In this document: positions 46,101-53,835 of the stretch, piece after piece
How the letters are laid out: each line of letters opens with the position of its first letter
How positions within the stretch are numbered: the first letter of the stretch is position 1
Assembly (NCBI GenBank): GCA_019187105.1
Contig: JABAQM010000001.1
Location: forward strand, 682,001 to 746,000
DNA from: Fimbriimonadaceae bacterium
GTDB lineage: Bacteria > Armatimonadota > Fimbriimonadia > Fimbriimonadales > Fimbriimonadaceae
Direction: 5' to 3'
DNA length: 64,000 bases
Translations under genes and position numbers: made by a program
The notes under the pieces: generated by a model
Told to the model about the DNA's origin: nothing
The model's database searches: none
What the model saw: the letters and a program-made list of their open reading frames with translations, nothing else

Positions 46101-46218
46101 CCTCTTCGTAGTGGAGGCCGCCCTCGCGGACCACTCGATAACCGATCGACTTTCCGAAGTGCTGCAAACCCGGTGCTCCCTGGACCGAAATCAACGTAGC
46201 AAGGACGATGCCCGTCAT
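43171..46218 (-). CDS. Large secreted protein, alpha/alpha-barrel glycosidase-like
   Basis: A 1015-residue exported protein with a short signal peptide (MTGIVLATLISVQGAPG). The first 250 residues are beta-rich. The middle (about 290-760) shows repeated helical hairpins with aromatic/acidic clusters (YECGGVPAGWGYTNGWVSWQCWFN, LPSMAWKGYWLLRFIQDF, PQNTLCMQWSAEAIR), like six-hairpin glycosidases or lyases. The C-terminal 150 residues form a jelly-roll-like module ending GPWGHINLGRVSFRD, a pattern frequent in carbohydrate-active enzymes. I do not recognise a specific family, and the catalytic residues are not assigned. Upstream it shares an 84-bp divergent region with the M28 peptidase gene. Confidence 0.65.
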   Translation of the reverse strand: MTGIVLATLISVQGAPGLQHFGKSIGYRVVREGGLHYEEVYIRDSQGKMKLVMASPGHSKVKKLNPDEVSNALSLGAPGLYADAPNWHFTKAEIAAHPTVPKFKLSGKLGDWSIEKTVAFNAEQDRLDVTLIARHPQNWSRIHYLVDNYAFIPNGSGKRPTRTFAPGLRPSPRHVIGDHFFRSPAVIAERDSVWAAVIPSTDSLAKNRPIPAILELDAMNGVVDATLMGYGLCDHKLDGHVSYVTDPSLTRQVPAELRLDYEIHAGSGEDATSKVAQRLWDRDGRRFFDRVLPQVMPFNNAAKLCFAAAFKEKAGDTQIGWFEHKIGDYECGGVPAGWGYTNGWVSWQCWFNNLRSAYGIYAWGRRTSAPDLKLRGAKMLNLALAAPLDKGACPTTYDSFKKAWIGCLIKPSPDCYYDLPSMAWKGYWLLRFIQDFPDCPRKDDALAYAKAMADCMLSFQRADGAIPSWLTKDHKVVSILDASAQTALPAWFFAELYGFTKEKQYFEAAGKAIQFLVKNVIPQNRYYDFETFFSCSPKTCLQRNGKIDDEAMHDPHTLCPPQNTLCMQWSAEAIRVYVNQGGSRDLLPYAFQALDVMNMYQATWNISYRNVAYTFGGFSVQNSDGEYLDARQAQFGATLCDFGAQFGRRDWFERGVAATRAGITLINHPLHIANGLYPNPNYPFALEPENCGHSGWDSQNGRTGFDWGEGSTMTSAAYILDRYGDVFVHDQAGWSVGIDGVRSLDPKATTIEATMWSFPAAWTGAQRLTVKSFLGSERTRVEPQLPAEIRDIAMEVEGNDVVLIAIPGFTSTAAGTALSGQFMIGKNSLPATLGPKGFTAKLPIANVPKSVAFEGMFGSRKIARFTKTLLVDPTFDFADWRMPGWSVRANFPEVPTRSKRRDFDSGAAAFIGTCEDGRGGFDDTFVGEVRSPEFLVTKAKMVLRIGGGAGKDVRVELLNDLGVPVITAHGKNEERMEEVVWDVAEFRGQTMRLQVVDHETGPWGHINLGRVSFRD

Positions 46219-46302
46219 AAGTTAAGTATGAAGACTGACGAACGGGGAAATTTGGTCTTCTCAAACTCGGTAGCCATAATGTTAAGCGGAGGATTCATAG
46301 GC

Positions 46303-47841
46303 ATGCGATTATTTATGGGGTGCACCCTGACCTTGGCGGCAATGTCCGCGGTTTGGGGTCAGGCGAGCCCAACTGACATTCAGAAAGTCATCGACGAAGG
46401 CAAGAAGCGCAACCAGGCGGCCAAAACGCTCAACGAGCTTTCGACCAAGATCGGCCCCCGGTTGACCGGCTCGCCCGACCTGGCCAAGGGCCAGGATTGG
46501 GCAGTGGCGAAGTTCAAGTCGTTTGGCATTACCAAGGTCCAGAAGGAGCAGTGGGGCGAAGTTCCGGTTGGCTTCCAGCGGGGGCCACGCCAGTCGGCAA
46601 AGATGGTCGCTCCTTTTGAAAAAGAATTCGTGTTCACGACTCCGGCTTGGTCTCCCGGGACCAGCGGCAAGGCTAAAGGTCGCGCCGTAAAGGCGCCGAC
46701 GACGATGGACGAATTCAACGCCGTCAAGGACCAGCTTAAAGGCGCCTGGGTCGTGATGGGACAGCCGATCAGCATGAGAGGACCCGGATCCAGTAGCAAC
46801 GATTTGCATAAGGCGATCACCGAAGCTGGCATTCTTGGCCGCGTGTATGGCTCAAACGACGAGCGAATTCATACTTGGGGGCGCTTCACCGGCCTCGACT
46901 ACAACAACCTTCCCAAGGATGTGCAAGTCATTATCCGGGCCAGCGACATGAAGTCCATTCAGCGCTGTTTCACCGCCGAACGGCCAGTCGAGCTGGAATT
47001 CGATATTGAGAATCGCTTTATCAAGGGCCCGGTTCCGCAGTACAACGTTGTTGCGGAGATTCCTGGGACGGAGCGACCCGACGAAGTCGTGATTGTCTGC
47101 GGTCACTTCGACTCATGGAACGGCCCGGGATCGCAGGGCGCCAATGACAATGGCACCGGCTCCTCAGTCGCCATCGAAGCCGCCCGGATCCTGATGAAGT
47201 CTGGCGTTAAGCCCAAGAGGACCATCCGGTTCATCCTGTGGTCCGGCGAGGAGCAGGGGCTGCTGGGTTCGCGCGCTTATGTGGAAAAGCATAAGGACGA
47301 GCTTCCCAAGATCTCCGCGGTGTTCAACGACGACGGTGGAAGCAACTACCAAGGTGGGTACGTCTGCACCGAACCGATGAAGAAGATCCTGGATGCGGCC
47401 ATCGCACCGGTTAACGCCGCATTCCCCAATCTGCCGGCGGAGAACCGCGCTGCTGCCAATCTTCCATCGGGCGGATCGAGCGACCACGCGCCGTTCGTAT
47501 GGGCTGGGGTGCCGGCCTTCTTCACGATGGAGAAAGGCAAGCAAGACTACGGCTTTGTATGGCACACCCAAAACGACCGCTATGAGTTCGCGATCGAGGA
47601 ATATCTTACGCAGTCCAGCACCAACGCCGCCGCGGTCGCGTTTTACGTGGCCCAAGAGAAGGATCTGCTTCCGCGGGCGCCCGTCCCTCAGCGAGATAAC
47701 TCGCCTCGACCTCCGGTCGGTGGCGCGTATCATTACGAGGATCAATTCGACCACGATCACGACCACGAAGGCGACTACTTCTACTATGTGCTCGATAGCT
47801 TCTTGCGAAAGTGGCTGCCGGCCCTTCGAGCCATTCGGTAA
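46303..47841 (+). CDS. Secreted M28-family zinc metallopeptidase
   Basis: A 512-residue aminopeptidase-like protein with a signal peptide (MRLFMGCTLTLAAMSAVWG). The two-zinc M28 ligands are visible in order: VIVCGHFDSW, GANDNGTG, WSGEEQGLLGS, NDDGGSN and a late His in VWHTQNDRYE. A PA-like insert precedes the catalytic domain (GAWVVMGQPISM). The C-terminus has a His/Asp/Glu-rich tail (YEDQFDHDHDHEGDYFYY) that may bind metal. GGAGG 10 nt before ATG 46303 sets the start; ATG 46279 is an alternative. A strong terminator follows. Confidence 0.9.
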   Translation: MRLFMGCTLTLAAMSAVWGQASPTDIQKVIDEGKKRNQAAKTLNELSTKIGPRLTGSPDLAKGQDWAVAKFKSFGITKVQKEQWGEVPVGFQRGPRQSAKMVAPFEKEFVFTTPAWSPGTSGKAKGRAVKAPTTMDEFNAVKDQLKGAWVVMGQPISMRGPGSSSNDLHKAITEAGILGRVYGSNDERIHTWGRFTGLDYNNLPKDVQVIIRASDMKSIQRCFTAERPVELEFDIENRFIKGPVPQYNVVAEIPGTERPDEVVIVCGHFDSWNGPGSQGANDNGTGSSVAIEAARILMKSGVKPKRTIRFILWSGEEQGLLGSRAYVEKHKDELPKISAVFNDDGGSNYQGGYVCTEPMKKILDAAIAPVNAAFPNLPAENRAAANLPSGGSSDHAPFVWAGVPAFFTMEKGKQDYGFVWHTQNDRYEFAIEEYLTQSSTNAAAVAFYVAQEKDLLPRAPVPQRDNSPRPPVGGAYHYEDQFDHDHDHEGDYFYYVLDSFLRKWLPALRAIR

Positions 47842-47862
47842 CTTCGAAGAAGACAAGAAGTT

Positions 47863-47899
47863 GACCCCATGCCGATTGGCATGGGGTCTCTCCTTTTTT
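47863..47899 (+). terminator. Rho-independent terminator of the M28 peptidase gene
   Basis: A perfect 11-bp stem, GACCCCATGCC / GGCATGGGGTC with GATT loop, is followed by a short pyrimidine stretch and six T residues. Confidence 0.95.
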
Positions 47900-47911
47900 A
47901 TATCAAGAAAA

Positions 47912-48085
47912 TCAGGCGCGGATGTCGATTCTGGCGCCGGCTGCGGGGGCTACGACGCTGGGCTTGGAGGCGGTCGCTTTCAGCCGTCGCCGGGATTCCA
48001 ATCGAGCTTGCTGCGTGAGCAAGTTGGCGATATAGCCGGTTCGCTGGGCTGGGAGAATCGGGTCCACGCGCTGCATGTTCCTCAT
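47912..48085 (-). CDS. Possible small protein, unknown
   Basis: A 57-residue frame (MRNMQRVDPILPAQRTGYIA...) fills the gap between the M28 terminator and the histidine kinase gene, and its composition looks protein-like (KATASKPSVVAPAAG near the end). The frame continues upstream through the kinase gene without a stop, so the start is unclear, and there is no Shine-Dalgarno. It may be spurious. Confidence 0.3.
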   Translation of the reverse strand: MRNMQRVDPILPAQRTGYIANLLTQQARLESRRRLKATASKPSVVAPAAGARIDIRA

Positions 48086-48129
48086 ACCCAGCACAAAGCG
48101 TGCCAACTGCCCGTTGTCGAGCCGGATGC

Positions 48130-48135
48130 TATCAT
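48130..48135 (+). promoter_or_regulatory. -10 element of a probable leaderless mRNA (histidine kinase operon)
   Basis: TATCAT ends 7 nt before ATG 48143, without Shine-Dalgarno. Confidence 0.5.
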
Positions 48136-48142
48136 CTTTGCC

Positions 48143-49882
48143 ATGGTGGTCCCGCAAAGCAGCCTGGTGAACCTGCTCGAAGCCACCATCAGGGAGCCCA
48201 ACGGCGAGGTCGCGATGGAGTCGTTGGCAGTCGCCGCCCTGGAACTCACCTCCAGTCGCAACTCGATGTTCGCGATACTCAACGAGGATGCGGGGACCCT
48301 GGAACTTCGATTTGGTGCAGGAAAGGACTGGTCCGACGAAACGAGCCGCGAGACGATTCGAATCAGCATTACAGGGGGCGAGGGCATCATTGCCTACGTC
48401 GCCGCTACCGGAAAGCGGGTGGTCTCCAATGACGTCGTCGCTGAACCGCACTACCGTAATCTTTTCGGCAGCCAGAGCGAGATCGCGGTGCCGATCCGCG
48501 ATCGACATGGTCGGATAAACGCGGTCCTTAACCTGGAAGCCAATCGGCTCGGAAACTACACGGACGAGCATGTCGAAATCGCCGAGTTTGTCGCGAATCT
48601 CGCATCGGTCGTATTGGAACGAGTCGATCTTGAGCGGAGAGAGGACGCCCTGATCCAGATCGGTTCATCGCTCGAAGGCGCCTTCAACGACGACGAACTG
48701 ATCGCCAAGGTGCTGAGCATCACCGAGAACGTTCTCCGATTTCAAGCGCTTTCGATCTTTATCCACGACCAACAACGCAATGCCTACGTGCTCCGAGGAT
48801 CGATCGGGACGCTGAAGGAACAGGTGGGAACGATTGCCTACAGTGCCGACGAGGGCTGCACCGGCTGGGTTTGCTATCACGGCGAGAACCTGAGGCTGAA
48901 CCATCCTCAGGACGACCCGCGGTGGAAGGGACGGTTCCTGGAGTTTCCCAGCGAGCAAATCGCGAGCTATCTTGCCGTTCCGATCATGGTTCGGGGATCG
49001 AGTGTCGGGGCCATGCGGGCCGTTCGGCGAAAGTCGGACAACCCCTATATCGACAACCAGTTCACCGCGAACGACGAGCGATTGCTCGCCGCCATCGCAG
49101 ACCAGCTATCGAGCGGTTTGGAGAACATCCGTTCCGTCGAGAAGTTGATTCGAACGGAGCAGATGGCGGCTTGGGGCGAGCTGAGCGCGAAGAGCTCGCA
49201 CATGATCGGGAATCGAGTTTTCGCTCTGAAAGGCGACGTGAACGAGCTTGGCCATTTACTGACCGAATCAGTTACCGACCTCGATGATCTGAGAGGCATC
49301 CAGCGGAGTCTGGAGACGAACGTGACGCGAATCGAGGAAATCCTACAGGACTTTCGAGACTTCGTCACCGCCACACAGCTATCGCTGGTGCAAGCCGATA
49401 TCAACTTCATCGTTCGCGAGGCGGTCGAGGAGGTGTTTCCCCGCAGATCCGAGATCGTGCTCGAGTATGAGCTTGCCGAGGACCTGCCCACGGTCCATAT
49501 CGATTCAAGGAAGCTCAGACGGGCGATTTCTGAGCTCGTCGAAAACTCTCTCAACTTCTTTGAGCAGGGAAAACTGAGGGTGAGGACCGGTATCGCCAGC
49601 AATGCGGCGATCCGGGCCGGAAGAGCGCGAATCGGCAAAAAATATGTCGAAATCGACGTCGAAGATCAAGGTCCGGGAGTGAGCGACGACCAGAAATCGC
49701 TCATCTTCCAGCCCTTCTTCAGCTCGCGCGTCCGGGGAATGGGGCTCGGCTTATCCATCGTCAAAGGAATAGTGGATGCCCACGGCGGCGTCGTTTATGA
49801 GGCGGGACGCCCCGGCGAAGGGGCGCGATTCGTTATCCTATTGCCAGTGCCTGATCGTCCAAAGGAAGAGAAAGCGACATGA
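48143..49882 (+). CDS. GAF-GAF sensor histidine kinase
   Basis: A 579-residue soluble kinase. GAF domain 1 is at about 15-165 (TSSRNSMFAILNEDAGTL...VPIRDRHGRINAVLNLEA) and GAF domain 2 at about 180-330 (ADEGCTGWVCYHGENLRL...YLAVPIMVRGSSVGAMRAVRR). The dimerisation helix carries the phospho-acceptor His353 in LSAKSSHMIGNRV. The ATPase domain has the N box ELVENSLNFF, G1 DQGPGVSDD and G2 RGMGLGLSIVKG. No TM segment and no response regulator nearby, so it is an orphan cytoplasmic kinase. The long frame upstream of 48143 crosses the M28 terminator and is not coding. It overlaps the next gene by ATGA and heads an operon with tsaB and murB. Confidence 0.92.
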   Translation: MVVPQSSLVNLLEATIREPNGEVAMESLAVAALELTSSRNSMFAILNEDAGTLELRFGAGKDWSDETSRETIRISITGGEGIIAYVAATGKRVVSNDVVAEPHYRNLFGSQSEIAVPIRDRHGRINAVLNLEANRLGNYTDEHVEIAEFVANLASVVLERVDLERREDALIQIGSSLEGAFNDDELIAKVLSITENVLRFQALSIFIHDQQRNAYVLRGSIGTLKEQVGTIAYSADEGCTGWVCYHGENLRLNHPQDDPRWKGRFLEFPSEQIASYLAVPIMVRGSSVGAMRAVRRKSDNPYIDNQFTANDERLLAAIADQLSSGLENIRSVEKLIRTEQMAAWGELSAKSSHMIGNRVFALKGDVNELGHLLTESVTDLDDLRGIQRSLETNVTRIEEILQDFRDFVTATQLSLVQADINFIVREAVEEVFPRRSEIVLEYELAEDLPTVHIDSRKLRRAISELVENSLNFFEQGKLRVRTGIASNAAIRAGRARIGKKYVEIDVEDQGPGVSDDQKSLIFQPFFSSRVRGMGLGLSIVKGIVDAHGGVVYEAGRPGEGARFVILLPVPDRPKEEKAT

Positions 49883-50967
49883 AGCGAGCAACAACCGCGG
49901 CCCTATTGGTTTGGCTATCGACCGTCGGAGCATCCGCCCAGGAGGTCAAGCAGTACAGCGTCCCCGACCTGGGCATGAGTTTCGCCTACCCAAAGCATTG
50001 GGGAATGGTCTGGAACAAGAAGCTGGAGATGACGACGTTTACGATTCCCGTCGGTGACAGTGGTGCAACGGCAAAGGCGGAGGTTTTCGCCAGTGCCACA
50101 CGCGACTCCATCGAGGTCTGGCAGGAGGTACAGGTCAGGGTCAACGGTGCGATGCAGCGGGAGATCGAGCGGCAGTGGCAGGAGGAAGTGCTTGGCGTGC
50201 CGATGCTCTATACCAAGCTTCGGTACGTTGTTGGCTCGGAACCAACGACAACTCTGATTGGACTCCTGTACGCCTCTTCCCCGCGCAAGTTCCACTTCCG
50301 CCTTACCGCCCCATCCTCCGCCTTTGACCAAGCCGAGGCAGATTGGCGGAATGTGTTGGTGACGCTCCGGACGGCCTCGGGCGCTCTTCCCTCACCCGAA
50401 GATCCAACACAGGCGCCAAAGATCGACCCGTTCAAGAAGCCCGAAAAGGTGGTCCCACCACCTCCTACGGTGGTGTTGAAGCCAAAGCCTGAGGCCCCAC
50501 TGGGAACGCAGCGCGGCGAGATATCCCTTTCCGCGAAAGCAGGTGCAACGGAGGTTAAGGTTTGGATCCCTAAAGGTTGGGTAGCCAACTGGTCCGACGG
50601 CGTATGGAAGCTGACGCGACCGGACTTCTCCGGTGCCGTCGTGCTTGAGCCTGCAAGCATGCTCGATTCCGTCAAGCCGGAGAGCGCCCTTTCCAAGGCC
50701 TCAGCGAAGCGACTCGACATGTTTACCGTGGTGGAACTGAGGGAAGAGCCCAAGCCTCGCGCCAATGGCGCCGGCGCGATACTCGCCTGGGTGGAGCGTC
50801 GCGGCAAGTCCGGCGAAGGGTTTCTGGCGACACTGGACGCGGTGGGCCGTGCCGGTGACTACTATTGGCGGGCGGCGTTCGAGTGCCGCGATGCCGAGCG
50901 ATACCGCCGCGAAAGGGGCGAAGTCATGAAGCTGCTTGACAAGATAACGATCGAGCCGGCTCAGTGA
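49879..50967 (+). CDS. Secreted protein with two PsbP-like halves, unknown
   Basis: A 362-residue exported protein (signal MKRATTAALLVWLSTVGASAQ). The N-terminal half (about 25-165) and the C-terminal half (about 210-360) share a weak pattern: GMSFAYPKHWGMVWNKK...VGDSGATAKAEVFA versus EVKVWIPKGWVANWSDG...FSGAVVLEPAS. Both end in a helix before a short strand. They are joined by a Pro/Lys-rich linker (PFKKPEKVVPPPPTVVLKPK). This looks like a duplicated PsbP/Mog1-like fold; function unknown. Starts in the kinase stop (ATGA) and overlaps tsaB by 4 bp. Confidence 0.65.
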   Translation: MKRATTAALLVWLSTVGASAQEVKQYSVPDLGMSFAYPKHWGMVWNKKLEMTTFTIPVGDSGATAKAEVFASATRDSIEVWQEVQVRVNGAMQREIERQWQEEVLGVPMLYTKLRYVVGSEPTTTLIGLLYASSPRKFHFRLTAPSSAFDQAEADWRNVLVTLRTASGALPSPEDPTQAPKIDPFKKPEKVVPPPPTVVLKPKPEAPLGTQRGEISLSAKAGATEVKVWIPKGWVANWSDGVWKLTRPDFSGAVVLEPASMLDSVKPESALSKASAKRLDMFTVVELREEPKPRANGAGAILAWVERRGKSGEGFLATLDAVGRAGDYYWRAAFECRDAERYRRERGEVMKLLDKITIEPAQ

Positions 50968-51497
50968 TCTTGGTCCTCAGCACCTCCCACGCCGTTGCAA
51001 GCGTGGCGCTAATCGAGGGTAATCGGGTGGTTAAGGCCGATCAGCTTCATGCTCCAAAGGCCGCTTCCGCCGCATGCCTCCAAATGCTCGCCGCCTTCGA
51101 TTTGAATCTCGTGAACGAAGGCTTCGTAGCAGACGTCGGGCCGGGAAGCTTTACAGGGGTCAAAGTAGGAGTCACCATGGCCAAACTCTTCGGATGGCTT
51201 CATGGTCTTCCCGTAGCCGGTCTCCCCAGCTTTGACCTTATCAGTGCCAGTGAACCAGCCCGGGTTGCGGCCAAGAAGGGTGAGTACTGGATTCGGCGAC
51301 CGGGCGAAGGGCCAGAACGAGTGGTGGATGCAAATCTCGATCCAAGCGTTCTTCCTGCACCCCTGGCCGAACGGGCCGTACACGTAGTGAATCGTCTAGC
51401 CTGGATAGCGCCGGAAGCCCTCGTTCCGGAATACCTCGCCGAGCCCAGCATCAGCAAGCCAAATCGTCCTTATCGCGAGGCGCCGACATGTCCTTAG
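50964..51497 (+). CDS. tsaB: tRNA N6-threonylcarbamoyladenosine biosynthesis protein TsaB
   Basis: A 177-residue ASKHA-fold protein that partners TsaD in making t6A37 of ANN-decoding tRNAs. It has the N-terminal ILVLSTSHAVASVALI and the diagnostic DVGPGSFTGVKVGVTMAKLFGWLHGLPVAGLPSFD. It is shorter than E. coli TsaB (231 residues), with a reduced C-terminal subdomain. It overlaps neighbours at both ends (4 and 10 bp), so it is part of a coupled operon with murB. tsaC, tsaD and tsaE are not in the window. Confidence 0.88.
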   Translation: MILVLSTSHAVASVALIEGNRVVKADQLHAPKAASAACLQMLAAFDLNLVNEGFVADVGPGSFTGVKVGVTMAKLFGWLHGLPVAGLPSFDLISASEPARVAAKKGEYWIRRPGEGPERVVDANLDPSVLPAPLAERAVHVVNRLAWIAPEALVPEYLAEPSISKPNRPYREAPTCP

Positions 51498-52477
51498 CTT
51501 CCACGCTCCCCGGCAGGCTTAAGATCCGCCACGGGGTCTCCCTGGCCCCTCTCACCACGCTAAGGGCAGGCGGTCCGGCTGAATGGCTGGTGAGCGCGAA
51601 CTCAACCGAGGAGCTTGCCATGCTGGCTCAGCACTGCCACCGGCAGCGCCTGCCGCTGACCGTTCTCGGATGGGGGAGCAATGTCCTGCCGAGCGATCAC
51701 GGGGTCGCAGGGTTAACGGTAGTCAATCGGTCTACCGTCATCGACATTCGAGAAGATGGCACCGTCGATGTGGATACGGGGGCGTCATTCCAGGAGCTTT
51801 TCCTGAAGTGTGCCCAGGCGAAACTGGGGGGATTCGAATATGCCGTTGGCATTCCCGGGACGGTTGGTGGTGCCTTGGTCAGCAATGCCGGCGCCTACCG
51901 CAGCCAGATTTCAGAGTTCCTGATCGAGCTCGACGTGGTCGATAATGGGGTGAGGAAGCGGATCCCCCCACTGGCAATGAACTTCGCTTATCGCGATTCG
52001 ATCTTGCGAACGACCGTTCCTCCACCGCTGATCGTGCTGCGGGCCACATTCAGGCTGGCACCGAGAGAGCCAAAAGCAATATACGACGAGGCTCGCGAAT
52101 ACCAACGGCAGAGGATCGGCAAGCAGCCACCGCCGGCGAGCGCGGGAAGCTTCTTCAAGAACGTGAGCGACCCGGACTTGGCCCAACGGCTGCGGAGTTT
52201 GCCGGTTCAGCTTCGAGAGGCCGGAGTGGTGCCGGCGGGCTTCCTGATCATGGAGTCCGGATTACCGGGTCAACGACTGGGTGGAGCCATGATCAGCCGG
52301 CGTCACGCAAACTTCATCCTCAATGTGAGCAACGCTTCGGCTGGCGACATTCGTAGCTTGGCGGAGCTCGCCAAACGGAGAGTCTCTGTCGAATTTGGGG
52401 TAACGCTTGAGGAAGAGGTCCTCTACCTCGGTGATTGGTCGCGATGGGGCGGTCACGAGCACCGATTTGAGGAATAA
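51488..52477 (+). CDS. murB: UDP-N-acetylenolpyruvoylglucosamine reductase
   Basis: A 329-residue FAD enzyme giving UDP-MurNAc. Evidence: LTTLRAGGPAEWLV, the FAD-binding LTVLGWGSNVLPSD, GFEYAVGIPGTVGGALVSNAGAY, NFAYRDSIL, the catalytic Ser in SAGSFFKNV and the closing SVEFGVTLEEEVLYLG. It feeds directly into the MurC step of the murC-ddl gene elsewhere in the window. It is the last gene of the kinase-tsaB-murB operon and starts 10 bp inside tsaB. Confidence 0.94.
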   Translation: MSLASTLPGRLKIRHGVSLAPLTTLRAGGPAEWLVSANSTEELAMLAQHCHRQRLPLTVLGWGSNVLPSDHGVAGLTVVNRSTVIDIREDGTVDVDTGASFQELFLKCAQAKLGGFEYAVGIPGTVGGALVSNAGAYRSQISEFLIELDVVDNGVRKRIPPLAMNFAYRDSILRTTVPPPLIVLRATFRLAPREPKAIYDEAREYQRQRIGKQPPPASAGSFFKNVSDPDLAQRLRSLPVQLREAGVVPAGFLIMESGLPGQRLGGAMISRRHANFILNVSNASAGDIRSLAELAKRRVSVEFGVTLEEEVLYLGDWSRWGGHEHRFEE

Positions 52478-52479
52478 CT

Positions 52480-52485
52480 TATAGT
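52480..52485 (+). promoter_or_regulatory. -10 element of a probable leaderless mRNA
   Basis: TATAGT ends 8 nt before ATG 52494, directly after the murB stop. Confidence 0.4.
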
Positions 52486-52493
52486 CATCATCA

Positions 52494-53087
52494 ATGATCG
52501 CCGCCGCCCTCTTAGCCGTTGCCACCAATGTGAAGCCGGACCTCGAGCTTCGGCTCGTCCTGGTTCCGGCATCGGCTCCAAGCGGCACCGTGGTGGAGGC
52601 CAACCTTGTCGTCAAGAACCTCTCCAAACGCCCGATCCCCTTGACGCGGGCGGTGTGGGACGGCGGGCTTTGCGCCCGAGCATGGATTGAGGTCTTTCTC
52701 GATGGGAAAAGGGTGGAGGTGACAGGCGGCGATTCGAGTTCTCCCTACTTGCAGGTAGGCGAGGACTTTCAAGTGACGTCTGACCGATTCCACCTGGTCA
52801 TGCCCGGGAGCAGCAGCAACGTCTACTGGATAAAGTTCGACCGGTCGATCCCTTCGGGATCCCCCAGGCCATCCGGGAAGGGGGATTATAGCAAGTGGCT
52901 GAAGACGGCGTTACCCCTGTCTGCCGGAAAGTACGAGATTAGAGGCTACTACGAATTTCGTAAGCCAGATCGCCACGAACTGGGAGGCGAAAACGGGTAC
53001 GAGTTCACCCCAACCGCGCTCAACCACTTTCGAAATGCGTTTGTCGGGAAGTTGCAAGCAACCGGCTCACTTTCCATTACGAAGTAG
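52494..53087 (+). CDS. Hypothetical beta-sandwich protein, possibly secreted
   Basis: 197 residues. The first 12 residues are hydrophobic (MIAAALLAVATNV) and may be a weak signal peptide lacking a basic n-region. The rest resembles an Ig-like fold (LRLVLVPASAPSGTVVEANLVVKNLSKRPIPL ... LPLSAGKYEIRGYYEF). No function can be given. It has its own TATAGT box and lies 16 nt after murB. Confidence 0.55.
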   Translation: MIAAALLAVATNVKPDLELRLVLVPASAPSGTVVEANLVVKNLSKRPIPLTRAVWDGGLCARAWIEVFLDGKRVEVTGGDSSSPYLQVGEDFQVTSDRFHLVMPGSSSNVYWIKFDRSIPSGSPRPSGKGDYSKWLKTALPLSAGKYEIRGYYEFRKPDRHELGGENGYEFTPTALNHFRNAFVGKLQATGSLSITK

Positions 53088-53173
53088 CCCGCAGGGGGCG
53101 AAGCTTAGTTTGCGTTCGGAGAAGGGCCTTCCACCACGGAGCAGAGGGCCCATTTGAGCTCACGAAACGCTGT

Positions 53174-53782
53174 TTACTTGCGGCGTCGCCGCACCAGGGC
53201 CAACGCCCCGCCTGCGAGCGCAAACATGGTCGCCGGTTCGGGCGTCACCACAAAGTCGAAGGTGTAGGTAACGGCATTGGTGCCGGTCTGCTGAATCCAG
53301 AACGTATAGTCGTCCCCGGTGAGGGGAGGAGTGAAACCCATCGAGCCAGGACCTTGCCCCATGTCGTCGAGAATGTCGGTTCCAACCGTTAGGTTGCCAG
53401 GACCAAAGTGGGAGTATCCGAGAAGATTTGCCGGGTCCGTTCCCTGATGCGGTTCCGTGAAGACGGAGCCGGCCTGCACCGCGATAAAAGCAAGCTGATC
53501 TTCGCCAGCATAAGCCTTCAAAATCAGCTGCTCAAGCCTAAGGCCGTTGCCAAGGTGAAAATGGATGTACTCGCGGTCGTCGCGAACAGATGTTGCGGTG
53601 AGCAGATTGGAACCAAGGTCGAGCTGTCGACTAGTCGGCACCAGGCGGTCGCCGGAAATGTCCCCATCGACGGCTTCGTCGTAAACCATTGCGGAGGCCA
53701 TCGTCGTCGAACCGAATGCGGCAAGGACGAAGCCCACTCCAATGATTGCTCTCCGATTACATAAAACATGAATGAATGCCAT
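53174..53782 (-). CDS. PEP-CTERM sorting-domain protein
   Basis: About 202 residues: a signal peptide (AIIGVGFVLAAFGSTTMASA), a beta-rich body and a C-terminal PEP-CTERM tail (VTPEPATMFALAGGALALVRRRRK). It is the second protein with this tail in the window, so an exosortase-type system must be encoded elsewhere. The frame runs to 53884, but ATG 53782 gives a proper signal peptide. The body (LEQLILKAYAGEDQLAFIAVQAG) has no recognised domain. Confidence 0.82.
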   Translation of the reverse strand: MAFIHVLCNRRAIIGVGFVLAAFGSTTMASAMVYDEAVDGDISGDRLVPTSRQLDLGSNLLTATSVRDDREYIHFHLGNGLRLEQLILKAYAGEDQLAFIAVQAGSVFTEPHQGTDPANLLGYSHFGPGNLTVGTDILDDMGQGPGSMGFTPPLTGDDYTFWIQQTGTNAVTYTFDFVVTPEPATMFALAGGALALVRRRRK

Positions 53783-53835
53783 GACAAGGAGTTTGACGCA
53801 TTCGGCGCAGAGCCGGGTTCTAATCCCGCAGAAAT

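Noticed and set aside
47393-48142. N-terminal extension of the histidine kinase frame back to 47393
   Set aside because: It would run through the 3' end of the M28 peptidase gene and its perfect terminator; a -10 box and domain homology support ATG 48143.
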